From the NCBI GenBank assembly GCA_003241685.1, contig QFPJ01000003.1, forward strand, positions 62,001-126,000: a DNA stretch of 64,000 nt. Direction: 5' to 3'. How positions within the stretch are numbered: the stretch's first letter is position 1; the number at the start of each line of letters is the position of its first letter. This DNA comes from Sphingopyxis macrogoltabida. Its GTDB lineage: Bacteria; Pseudomonadota; Alphaproteobacteria; Sphingomonadales; Sphingomonadaceae. Position numbers and translations under genes: made by a program. Of the stretch, positions 17,786 to 24,934 are shown in pieces. The notes below the pieces were generated by a model. That model saw nothing but the letters and a program-made list of their open reading frames with translations, was not told the DNA's origin and searched no databases.

Positions 17786-18826
17786 ATGAACGCGCCCATC
17801 GGCAGGTTGTCGGACAGCCTGACCCTGCCGCAGCCCTATCTGCTTTTCCTCGGCGACACGACCGAGGCGGGCTATGCGAAGACCGCCTTCGGGCTTGCCG
17901 ACTGGGCGGCCGACCGCTGCGTCGGCGAAGTGGCGGTCGCCGGCTGCACCGTCAGCACCGGCCTGCCGCGCCTGTCCCCCGCCGAAGCGCACGCGGCGGG
18001 TGCCCGGTCGCTGGTCATCGGTGTCGCCAATCAGGGCGGGATCATCGGCGATTCCTGGGTCGCGGTGCTCGTCGAGGCGATGGAGGCGGGGCTCGACATC
18101 ATCAGCGGGCTGCACACCCGCCTGACCGGCGTCCCGGCGCTGGTCGAAGCGGCGCGGCGCACGGGGCGGCGGCTGATCGACGTCCGCACCCCGCCGCCGT
18201 CGATCCCGATCGGCACCGGCCGCAAGCGCAGCGGCAAGCGGCTGCTCACCGTCGGCACCGACTGCGCGCTGGGCAAGAAATATACCGCGCTGGCGCTGCA
18301 CCGGGCTTTCGTGGCGCGCGGCATCGATGCCGATTTCCGCGCGACGGGGCAGACCGGCATCATGATCGCGGGCGGCGGCATCCCGATGGACGCCGTCGTG
18401 TCGGATTTCGAGGCGGGCGCGGCCGAAATGCTGAGCCCCGATGCCGCGCCGGACCATTGGGACCTGATCGAAGGCCAGGGGTCGATCTTCAACCCCGCCT
18501 ATGCCGCGGTATCGATGGGGCTGCTCCACGGCAGCCAGCCAGACATATTCGTCGTCTGCCACGACCCGGCGCGCAAGGTGATCCTGGGCATGGAAAGTTT
18601 CGCGCTGCCCAGCATCGAGGAGGTGATCGACCTGACGATCCGCCTCGGCAGCCGGACCAATCCGGCGATCCGCTGCGGCGGGATCAGCCTCAACACGTCG
18701 AGCTATGACGGGGATGCCGCCGAGGCGCTGATGGCGACCGAGCGCAAGCGCCTCGGCCTGCCCGTCGCCGACCCGATCCGCGGCGGTGCGCCCTTTGATG
18801 CACTGGTCGAGAATATCCTCGCATGA
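17786..18826 (+). CDS. DUF1611 protein (DgcN-like, putative D-glutamate N-acetyltransferase)
   Basis: 346-aa cytoplasmic protein. The N-terminal half has GDTTEAGYAKTAFGLADW and the C-terminal DUF1611 domain starts with a P-loop-like GTDCALGKKYT (157-167), with GQTGIMIAGGG and EGQGSIFNPAY after it. Members of this family paired with an enolase-superfamily epimerase (DgcN/DgcA in marine bacteria, from memory of published work) acetylate D-glutamate so that DgcA can invert it; no GNAT domain is needed. Here the partner epimerase is at 13340. The ATG at 17786 follows the receptor by 20 bases, and its TGA overlaps the permease ATG. Confidence 0.8.
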   Translation: MNAPIGRLSDSLTLPQPYLLFLGDTTEAGYAKTAFGLADWAADRCVGEVAVAGCTVSTGLPRLSPAEAHAAGARSLVIGVANQGGIIGDSWVAVLVEAMEAGLDIISGLHTRLTGVPALVEAARRTGRRLIDVRTPPPSIPIGTGRKRSGKRLLTVGTDCALGKKYTALALHRAFVARGIDADFRATGQTGIMIAGGGIPMDAVVSDFEAGAAEMLSPDAAPDHWDLIEGQGSIFNPAYAAVSMGLLHGSQPDIFVVCHDPARKVILGMESFALPSIEEVIDLTIRLGSRTNPAIRCGGISLNTSSYDGDAAEALMATERKRLGLPVADPIRGGAPFDALVENILA

Positions 18827-19962
18827 GCGCGCGCGCGCCGGACGGTGGGTCGAGCTGGTTCCAGCGCTTCCTGTTGCCCGGTTTCGCGCTGAAGGCCGTC
18901 ATCATCGGCGGGGGCTATGCCACGGGCCGCGAACTGGCCGAATATTTCATACCCTCCGGTCCCTGGGGCGGGCTGGCGGCGATGCTGCTGGCGACCGCGA
19001 TCTGGAGCATCGTCGCCGCGCTGACCTTCGCGCTGGCGCGTAAGCTGGGCGCCTATGACTATCGCACCTTTTTCCAGGGGCTGCTGGGTCCGGGATGGGT
19101 CGCGTTCGAGGCGGCCTATCTGATTTTCGTGGTCCTTATCCTGGCGGTGTTCGGCGCGGCAGCCGGGGCGATCGGGACGGCGACGTTCGACTGGCCGCTG
19201 TGGGCGGGATCGCTGTTGCTGGCGGTGTCGATCATCGCGGTAACGTCATTCGGCACCGGGGTCGTCGAGCGATTGTTTCAATATGCCTCGATCCTGATCT
19301 ACACGATCTACGCCCTTTTCATCATCCTTGCGCTGGTGCGCTTCGGCGGGCTGATCGAACGGGGTTTTGCCGCTGCCCCCCCGCCATCGGCGGGCTGGGT
19401 GGCGGGGGGCATCACCTACGCCAGCTATAATATCGTCGGCGCCGCCGTGATCCTGCCGATATTGCGGCACCTGACCAGCCAGCGCGACGCGGTCGTTGCC
19501 GGGCTCATCGCGGGGCCGCTTTCGATGCTGCCGGCGATCCTCTTCTTCGTCGCGATGATCGCTTTCTATCCCGCGATCGGCGCCGAAACGCTGCCGTCGG
19601 ATTTCCTGCTGCGCCAGATGGCCGTCCCCGGCTTCCAGATCCTGTTCCAGCTGATGATTTTCGCCGCGCTGCTCGAAAGCGGGGTCGGCGCGATCCACGC
19701 GATCAACGAGCGATTGTCCGGCGTGGTGGAGGCCCGCGGCCGTGCCCCCCTGTCCACCGCGGCGCGCGCGCTGATCGGTGCGCTGATCCTTGCGGGCTGC
19801 ATGGTCGTGGCGGGGCGTGTCGGCCTGGTCGACCTGATCGCCAGCGGATACCGCTTTCTTGCCTGGCTGTTCCTCGCCGTCTTCGTGCTTCCGCTCGTCA
19901 CGATCGGGACATGGCGGCTGTTCGCACGCCCCGCCGCTGCCCCATGGGAGACCCGGTTATGA
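18823..19962 (+). CDS. YkvI-family amino-acid permease-like membrane protein
   Basis: 379-aa protein with about ten membrane segments, starting FLLPGFALKAVIIGGGYATGRELAEYF. That glycine-rich first helix resembles the LeuT-fold APC superfamily (YkvI group). It is coupled to the DUF1611 gene by ATGA and to the serine hydrolase by ATGA. Position suggests it carries the amino acid or dipeptide released in the periplasm into the cytoplasm, where the epimerase and DUF1611 protein act. No transport data exist for the subgroup as far as I know. Confidence 0.75.
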   Translation: MSARAPDGGSSWFQRFLLPGFALKAVIIGGGYATGRELAEYFIPSGPWGGLAAMLLATAIWSIVAALTFALARKLGAYDYRTFFQGLLGPGWVAFEAAYLIFVVLILAVFGAAAGAIGTATFDWPLWAGSLLLAVSIIAVTSFGTGVVERLFQYASILIYTIYALFIILALVRFGGLIERGFAAAPPPSAGWVAGGITYASYNIVGAAVILPILRHLTSQRDAVVAGLIAGPLSMLPAILFFVAMIAFYPAIGAETLPSDFLLRQMAVPGFQILFQLMIFAALLESGVGAIHAINERLSGVVEARGRAPLSTAARALIGALILAGCMVVAGRVGLVDLIASGYRFLAWLFLAVFVLPLVTIGTWRLFARPAAAPWETRL

Positions 19963-21545
19963 AATCCGTGAAATCCGTTCGCCTGCTGGCCCTGTCGCTG
20001 ATGCTGTCGGCGTCGGCCCCGGCCTGGGCCGATCCGCCCGCCGACATCGTCGAAAGCGTCGAGGCACTGCGCCGGACGGTCGGCGCGCCCGGCGTATCGA
20101 TCGCGATCGTCGAGGACGGCAAGACGACGCTGTCGCGGGGCTGGGGGGTGCGCAAGCTGGGGGAAGGCGCGCCCGTCGATGCCCAAACCATCTTCCAGAC
20201 CGGATCGACCGGCAAGGCGATGACCGCCGCCGCGCTCGCCGTGCTCGTCGACGAGGGCAGGATCGCGTGGGACGATCCGGTCATCAAGCATATGCCCTGG
20301 TTCCGCATGTATGATCCCTGGGTCACGCGCGAGATCACCATCCGCGACCTGCTGGTCCACCGCAGCGGGCTGGGGCTGGGGCAGGGCGACCTGATGTTCG
20401 TGCCGCGCACCCATCTGACGCGCAGGCAGACCGTCGAACGCGTCGCTTACCTCAAGCCCAAGACGAGTTTTCGCTCCGCCTATGCCTATGACAATATCCT
20501 CTATGCCGTCGCGGGCCAGTTGATCGAAGAGGTCACGGGACAGACATGGGAGGATTTCATCCGCGCGCGCATCCTGCGTGCCGGCGGCATGACGAACGCG
20601 ACCAGCGACAGCGAGGAGCGTTTCGCTGTCCCGAACCGGTCGTGGCCGCATGCGCGCCTGTCGGGGCCGTTGCGCGGCCTGGGCCCGCAGCAGGCGCTGG
20701 ACGAACGCGACGAACTGGGCCGCAACGGCGCGCCCGCGGGCGGGCTGGCGCTCAGCGCCGACGACATGGCGGCGTGGCTGAAGATCCAGCTCGCGCACGG
20801 CGCGCTGCCCGACGGCCGGCGCCTGTTCAGCGAAAAACAGGCGGCCGAAATGTGGGCGCCGGTCACGCCGATGCCGATCACGCAATTGCCCGACGCGCTG
20901 AAGCCCGCGCAGCCGAACCAGCAGGCCTATGCGCTCGGCTGGCAGGTGCAGGATTTTCGCGGCCATCGCATCATCCAGCACAGCGGCGGCGTTTTCGGTT
21001 CGATCACGCGCGTCGTGATCATTCCCGACCGAAATGTCGCCTTCGCGATCATGATGAACAGCGAGGACAGCGGGATGCTGCTGGGCCTCACCTATGATTT
21101 GATCGACCATTATCTGGACCAGCCCGACCATGGCTGGATCGACAAATGGGAGGATTGGTATCAATCGCGGCTTGCGGGCGGCGTCGAATATCTGAAACAG
21201 GCGAAGGCCTCGCCGGCGAAGGTCGGCCCGTCGCTCAAATCGGCCGGCTATGCCGGACGCTATCGCGATCCCTGGTATGGCGACGTGGTGATCGCCGATG
21301 GACCGAAGGGGCTGACCATCGACTTCGCCTCGACCCCGCGCATGGCGGGCCGGCTGAAGCATTGGCAGTATGACAGCTTCGTCACCGATTTCGACGATCC
21401 CGCGATCGAGCCCGCCTATGTCACCTTCGCGCTCGATGCCGATGGCAAGGTGACGGGCGTGACGATGAAGCCGGTCAGCCTGATCGCCGATTTCAGCTGG
21501 GACTATCAGGATCTCGACCTCAAGCCCGTGGAGGACAGGAAGTGA
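19959..21545 (+). CDS. Exported serine hydrolase (beta-lactamase / D-aminopeptidase family)
   Basis: 528-aa protein with a signal peptide (about 1-24) and a hydrolase domain with STGK (Ser83, Lys86), YDN (177-179) and HSGG as the likely third motif. A C-terminal beta-rich domain follows (SLKSAGYAGRYRDPWYGDVVI onward, about 420-528), as in Pab87/D-aminopeptidase-like peptidases that cut D-residue substrates. The start at 19959 overlaps the permease stop (ATGA). It differs from the 11364 paralogue in having no membrane tail. Probably periplasmic. Confidence 0.85.
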   Translation: MKSVKSVRLLALSLMLSASAPAWADPPADIVESVEALRRTVGAPGVSIAIVEDGKTTLSRGWGVRKLGEGAPVDAQTIFQTGSTGKAMTAAALAVLVDEGRIAWDDPVIKHMPWFRMYDPWVTREITIRDLLVHRSGLGLGQGDLMFVPRTHLTRRQTVERVAYLKPKTSFRSAYAYDNILYAVAGQLIEEVTGQTWEDFIRARILRAGGMTNATSDSEERFAVPNRSWPHARLSGPLRGLGPQQALDERDELGRNGAPAGGLALSADDMAAWLKIQLAHGALPDGRRLFSEKQAAEMWAPVTPMPITQLPDALKPAQPNQQAYALGWQVQDFRGHRIIQHSGGVFGSITRVVIIPDRNVAFAIMMNSEDSGMLLGLTYDLIDHYLDQPDHGWIDKWEDWYQSRLAGGVEYLKQAKASPAKVGPSLKSAGYAGRYRDPWYGDVVIADGPKGLTIDFASTPRMAGRLKHWQYDSFVTDFDDPAIEPAYVTFALDADGKVTGVTMKPVSLIADFSWDYQDLDLKPVEDRK

Positions 21546-22720
21546 AGCGCATCGCCATTCTGCTCGCCGCCACGGCGCTTTCGGTCTGTTCGGCGGTGGG
21601 CGACAGGCCGCCGGTCGCGACGGCGCCGCTGCACAGCCGGATGCTGGTCCTCGACACCCATCTCGACACGCCGCTGCATTTCGAACGGCAGGGGTGGCAC
21701 TTCGCCGATCGTCACGATCCGGCGACCGACCTGGTCCAGCTCGACATTCCGCGGATGCGGGACGGCGATCTCGATGGCGGCTTCTTTGCCATCTACACCG
21801 AACAGGGTCCGCTGACGGCGGCGGGCTATGCCGCGGCGCTGGCGCACGCGCAAAGGCGGTCTGACCTGATCGACCGGATGGTCGAACAAAATGGCGCGGT
21901 GATCGGCGCCGCGCGCACGGCCGACGATGCGCGGCGGCTGACCCGCGCGGGCAAGCTGGTGGCCTTCAAGTCGATGGAGAACAGCTACCCGCTGGGCGAG
22001 GACATCGCGCTGCTCAAGGAATTTTACGACAAGGGGCTGCGGCTGGCGGGGCCGGTGCACGGCGCCAACAACCAGTTCGCCGACAGCGCCACCGACAAGC
22101 CGCGCTGGAACGGCCTCAGCCCGCTCGGCAAGCGATGGGTGGCCGAAATGAACCGGCTGGGCATCGTCATCGATGCGAGCCATTCGTCCGACGCGGCGTT
22201 CGATCAGATGCTCGAGCTGTCGAAATATCCGATCCTGCTGTCGCACTCCAGCCTGCGGTCGGCGCACGATCATCCGCGCAATCTGGATGAGGGGCGGCTG
22301 AAGGCGCTGGCGGCGAAGGGCGGCGCGATGTGCGTTTCGACCATCTTCCTGTCGGAGATGAACATGACGCCGGCGCGCGCGAAGCTGTTCGGCGATTATG
22401 AACGGATCGGCGAATTGACGCCCGAGGCGCAGGCCGAGCTCACGCGCCATTGGCGCGAACTCGACCAGAGCGAGCCGATGTGGGCGGCCGATTTCGACGC
22501 CTATATGGCCATGGTCCTGCGCGCGATCGAGGTGGCGGGCGTCGACCATATCTGTTTCGGCGCCGACTGGGACGGCGGCGGCGGCCTGACGGGTATCGCG
22601 GATATTTCGGCGCTGCCCAAAGTCACCGAGCGGCTGAAGGTGGCGGGCTATTCGGACGCCGACATCGAAAAGATGTGGAGCGGCAATATCCTGCGCATTC
22701 TGGCGGCACAGGGAAAATAG
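21542..22720 (+). CDS. Membrane dipeptidase (renal dipeptidase family), canonical active site
   Basis: 392-aa exported zinc dipeptidase of the family that cleaves L-Xaa-D-Xaa and L-L dipeptides. The ligands missing from the 14432 paralogue are present here: LDTHLD (His40, Asp42), SMEN (Glu146), DASHSSD (His214), LSHSS (His235) and GADWDGG for the catalytic Asp. A hydrophobic start ending ALSVC could be a signal peptide or a weak lipobox. Start is GTG at 21542 in a GTGA overlap. It is the last gene of the operon and is directly convergent with the ACT-like gene, whose stop begins at the next base. Confidence 0.88.
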   Translation: MKRIAILLAATALSVCSAVGDRPPVATAPLHSRMLVLDTHLDTPLHFERQGWHFADRHDPATDLVQLDIPRMRDGDLDGGFFAIYTEQGPLTAAGYAAALAHAQRRSDLIDRMVEQNGAVIGAARTADDARRLTRAGKLVAFKSMENSYPLGEDIALLKEFYDKGLRLAGPVHGANNQFADSATDKPRWNGLSPLGKRWVAEMNRLGIVIDASHSSDAAFDQMLELSKYPILLSHSSLRSAHDHPRNLDEGRLKALAAKGGAMCVSTIFLSEMNMTPARAKLFGDYERIGELTPEAQAELTRHWRELDQSEPMWAADFDAYMAMVLRAIEVAGVDHICFGADWDGGGGLTGIADISALPKVTERLKVAGYSDADIEKMWSGNILRILAAQGK

Positions 22721-22966
22721 TCAGGCCGCCGCCGCGCGTTCCGTCGCCAGGTCGACCGACAGCACGGCGACGATTTCGCGCAGCTTCGCCGCGATAACGG
22801 CGGCGCGATCGTCCGCGATGTCGGCAACGGTCAGTTCGATGCGCATATGCCGGCGCAGCATCCGCATCCGCATGGCCGACGGGATCAGCGCGCGCTGTGC
22901 GAAGAAACCGGCGATACGGGGCAGCGATTGCGGGTCGGCCAGCGCATCGATGCGGAACAGGTGCAT
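22721..22966 (-). CDS. Small ACT-like protein downstream of the amino-acid dehydrogenase
   Basis: 81-aa protein MHLFRIDALADP..., with a pattern (ADPQSLPRIAGFFAQRAL, then RIELTVADI, then ILREI-type helix) resembling single ACT domains such as small regulatory subunits of amino-acid enzymes. The start at 22966 overlaps the stop of the dehydrogenase gene by one base, so the two are co-translated. It may sense a branched-chain amino acid and modulate the dehydrogenase (inference). It is too small for a firm family call by eye. Confidence 0.6.
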   Translation of the reverse strand: MHLFRIDALADPQSLPRIAGFFAQRALIPSAMRMRMLRRHMRIELTVADIADDRAAVIAAKLREIVAVLSVDLATERAAAA

Positions 22967-24018
22967 CAGGCCGCGACCCGTTCCGCGCCCGCGATGACCT
23001 CTTCGGCCATCTCGTCGGCAACGACGGCGGGCGATCGCCCTTCGGCGGCGGCACGGCCCAGCAGCGCGGCAACGCGCGGCGCGATCGCCGAAACGCGGGC
23101 CTCGACGCTCGCCTCGTCCTCGCCCAGATATTCGGCGGAGACGCTGATGATCCCCCCCGCGTTGACGACATAGTCGGGCGCATAGGCGATCCCGCGATCC
23201 ATCAACATCCCGGCGACCCCCGCATCGGCAAGCTGGTTGTTCGCCGCGCCGCAAACCAGCCTGACCTTCATGCGCCGCACGCTGTCGGCGCTCAGCGCGC
23301 CGCCGAGCGCGCAGGGGGCAAATATATCGGCCTCGACGCCGGCGATTTCGTCGCTGTCGACGACGCGGGCGTCGTGGATGGCGCGCAGCCGGTCGCGGCG
23401 CGTGGGGTTCGGATCGGCGATCACCAGCCGCGCCCCCGCGCCGGCCAGGCGGCGGCACAGGTCGGCGCCGACATTGCCGGTACCCTGAACCGCGACCGTC
23501 AGGCCCGCCAGGTCGCTTCCCAGGGCAAAGCGCGCCGCCGCCTGCATCGCCTCGAACACGCCCTTGGCGGTCCATGGCGACGGGTCGCCCCCGGCGCGGC
23601 CCTCGGTCGGCGGCAAGCCCGCGACATGCCGCGAAACCGTCGCCACCTCCTGCATGTCGGCGACCGACGTCCCGACATCCTCGGCCGTGACATAGGCTCC
23701 CTTCAATTGCTCGACGGCGCGGCCGAACGCGCGAAACAGCGCGACCCGGTCGAAATCGCCGGCGGGACGCCGCAGCACCGCCTTGGCGCCGCCCAGGGGC
23801 AGCCCCGCCAACGCATTCTTGTAGCTCATGCCTTCGGCCAGCCGGACGGCGTCGGCGAGCGCATGGTCGAGATCGGGATAGTCCCACAGGCGGCAGCCGC
23901 CGGCACCGGGCCCCAGGGCCGTCGAATGAATCGCGATCACCCCGTCGAGCCCGCTGCTCAGATCATAGAGGCGCACGCATTCGAGCGGGGGAAGAAGGCG
24001 GGTGGGACGCGAAACCAT
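22966..24018 (-). CDS. Leucine/valine dehydrogenase (Glu/Leu/Phe/Val dehydrogenase family)
   Basis: 350-aa NAD-dependent oxidative deaminase of amino acids. Catalytic lysines align with leucine dehydrogenase: Lys67 in GMSYKNAL and Lys79 in GGAKAVLRRP. Asp114 is in TAEDVGTS, GTGNVG (179-184) binds NAD, and GAANNQL is in the substrate cleft. AGGAG before the ATG at 24018 decides the start over the ATG at 24051. It is divergent from lrp, with a palindrome between them, and coupled to the ACT-like gene. It would send amino acids released by the peptide locus to 2-oxo acids. Leu versus Val versus Phe preference is not resolved. Confidence 0.86.
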   Translation of the reverse strand: MVSRPTRLLPPLECVRLYDLSSGLDGVIAIHSTALGPGAGGCRLWDYPDLDHALADAVRLAEGMSYKNALAGLPLGGAKAVLRRPAGDFDRVALFRAFGRAVEQLKGAYVTAEDVGTSVADMQEVATVSRHVAGLPPTEGRAGGDPSPWTAKGVFEAMQAAARFALGSDLAGLTVAVQGTGNVGADLCRRLAGAGARLVIADPNPTRRDRLRAIHDARVVDSDEIAGVEADIFAPCALGGALSADSVRRMKVRLVCGAANNQLADAGVAGMLMDRGIAYAPDYVVNAGGIISVSAEYLGEDEASVEARVSAIAPRVAALLGRAAAEGRSPAVVADEMAEEVIAGAERVAA

Positions 24019-24118
24019 CGGATGTCTCCTGTTGGACGATGACCCGATCATCGCAGGTGCGGGCGGAGAAAACTTGCTCGATTTTTCGCCGATAATGCCG
24101 GGATTGGGGTTTGATTGA

Positions 24119-24140
24119 CCCGATAATATCCATTATCGGG
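24119..24140. promoter_or_regulatory. Palindromic operator between lrp and the dehydrogenase gene
   Basis: CCCGATAAT and ATTATCGGG form a perfect 9-bp inverted repeat with a 4-base spacer, ending 5 bases before the lrp ATG and about 100 bases from the dehydrogenase start. A related half site, CGATAATGCCGGG-like, lies at about 24088-24101. Position and symmetry fit autoregulation by the Lrp protein with joint control of the dehydrogenase. Confidence 0.6.
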
Positions 24141-24145
24141 ATGAT

Positions 24146-24610
24146 ATGACCGAACTCGACCCATTTGAGATAAGGATTCTCCGCGAGTTGCAGCGCGATG
24201 CCAGTCAGACCACGGCGGAGATCGCCGAACGCGTCGGCCTGTCGGTGTCGCCATGCTGGCGCCGTATCGACCGGCTGGAGCGCGACGGCTATATTCGCGG
24301 CCGGGTCGCGCTCGTCGACCGGCGACGGGTCGGGCTCAACGCCCATGTTTTCGCGCAGGTGAAGCTGAACGCGCACGGCCGCGCGAATCTTGACGAGTTC
24401 AGTGCCGCCATCCACGGTTTTCCCGAAGTGCTGGAGGCCTATGTCCTGATGGGGTCGATGGATTTCATGCTGCGCATCGTCGCCAGGGATATCGACGCCT
24501 ATGAACGCTTCTTCTTCGAACGGCTGAGCAAATTGCCCGGCATTCAGGAAATCAATTCCACCGTGGCGCTGTCCGAAATCAAGGCGACGACCGAACTGCC
24601 GCTCGGCTGA
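24146..24610 (+). CDS. Lrp/AsnC-family transcriptional regulator
   Basis: 154-aa regulator. The N-terminal helix-turn-helix (about 8-55: DPFEIRILRELQRDAS, AEIAERVGLSVSPCWRRI) is followed by an amino-acid-binding RAM/ACT domain (about 70-150: VFAQVKL, VLEAYVLMGSMDFMLRIV). It is divergent from the amino-acid dehydrogenase, the usual layout for a local regulator such as BkdR or of an leucine dehydrogenase gene. It probably activates or represses that gene in response to leucine or a related amino acid (inference). Confidence 0.9.
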   Translation: MTELDPFEIRILRELQRDASQTTAEIAERVGLSVSPCWRRIDRLERDGYIRGRVALVDRRRVGLNAHVFAQVKLNAHGRANLDEFSAAIHGFPEVLEAYVLMGSMDFMLRIVARDIDAYERFFFERLSKLPGIQEINSTVALSEIKATTELPLG

Positions 24611-24934
24611 CCTGCATCGGTCGACGCGCGGCGATCCGGCTTTTTGCCGCTCTTTGCATTCGTAATCAATGCGGCCGATACTGCCCCCGCGCGGCGCCTG
24701 CGGGCTGGCGGCGACCGGCTGTCTCGCACGGCGGAATCGGCCGGTGTGCGGGCGGTCGGCCTGACCGGACCGGCCGGCGGCCGCGGCCTGCGCCGGCGAG
24801 GACGCGGTTCGGCGGGCACCCCATTTTGGGGCGCGCGCGGCACCGGCTGCGTTGACAGAGAGAACGTTATCAATTAGGTGAACGTTCACATCGAACATGC
24901 CGTCACCAGAGCGGCTGAATGGGAGGGATATCGG
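24611..24934. promoter_or_regulatory. Intergenic region with LacI-type operator before the glucan receptor
   Basis: The first 240 bases hold no convincing gene; a 77-codon open frame here has no domain and no start signal. TTGACA stands at 24852-24857. A half-site AGAACGTTATCA is at 24861-24872. A perfect 12-bp palindrome GTGAACGTTCAC is at 24878-24889. CG-centred palindromes are typical of LacI-family repressors, and the locus encodes one at 32337. GGGAGGGA at 24921-24928 is the receptor's ribosome site. Confidence 0.65.

Noticed and set aside
14432..22720. Lasso-peptide or other RiPP cluster (TonB receptor with peptidases)
   Set aside because: No precursor peptide, no cyclase or protease of the B/C type, and the hydrolases belong to dipeptidase and PBP-like families.
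24644..24877. 77-codon open frame before the glucan receptor
   Set aside because: No ribosome site and low-complexity Gly/Arg composition; it overlaps the promoter/operator region.
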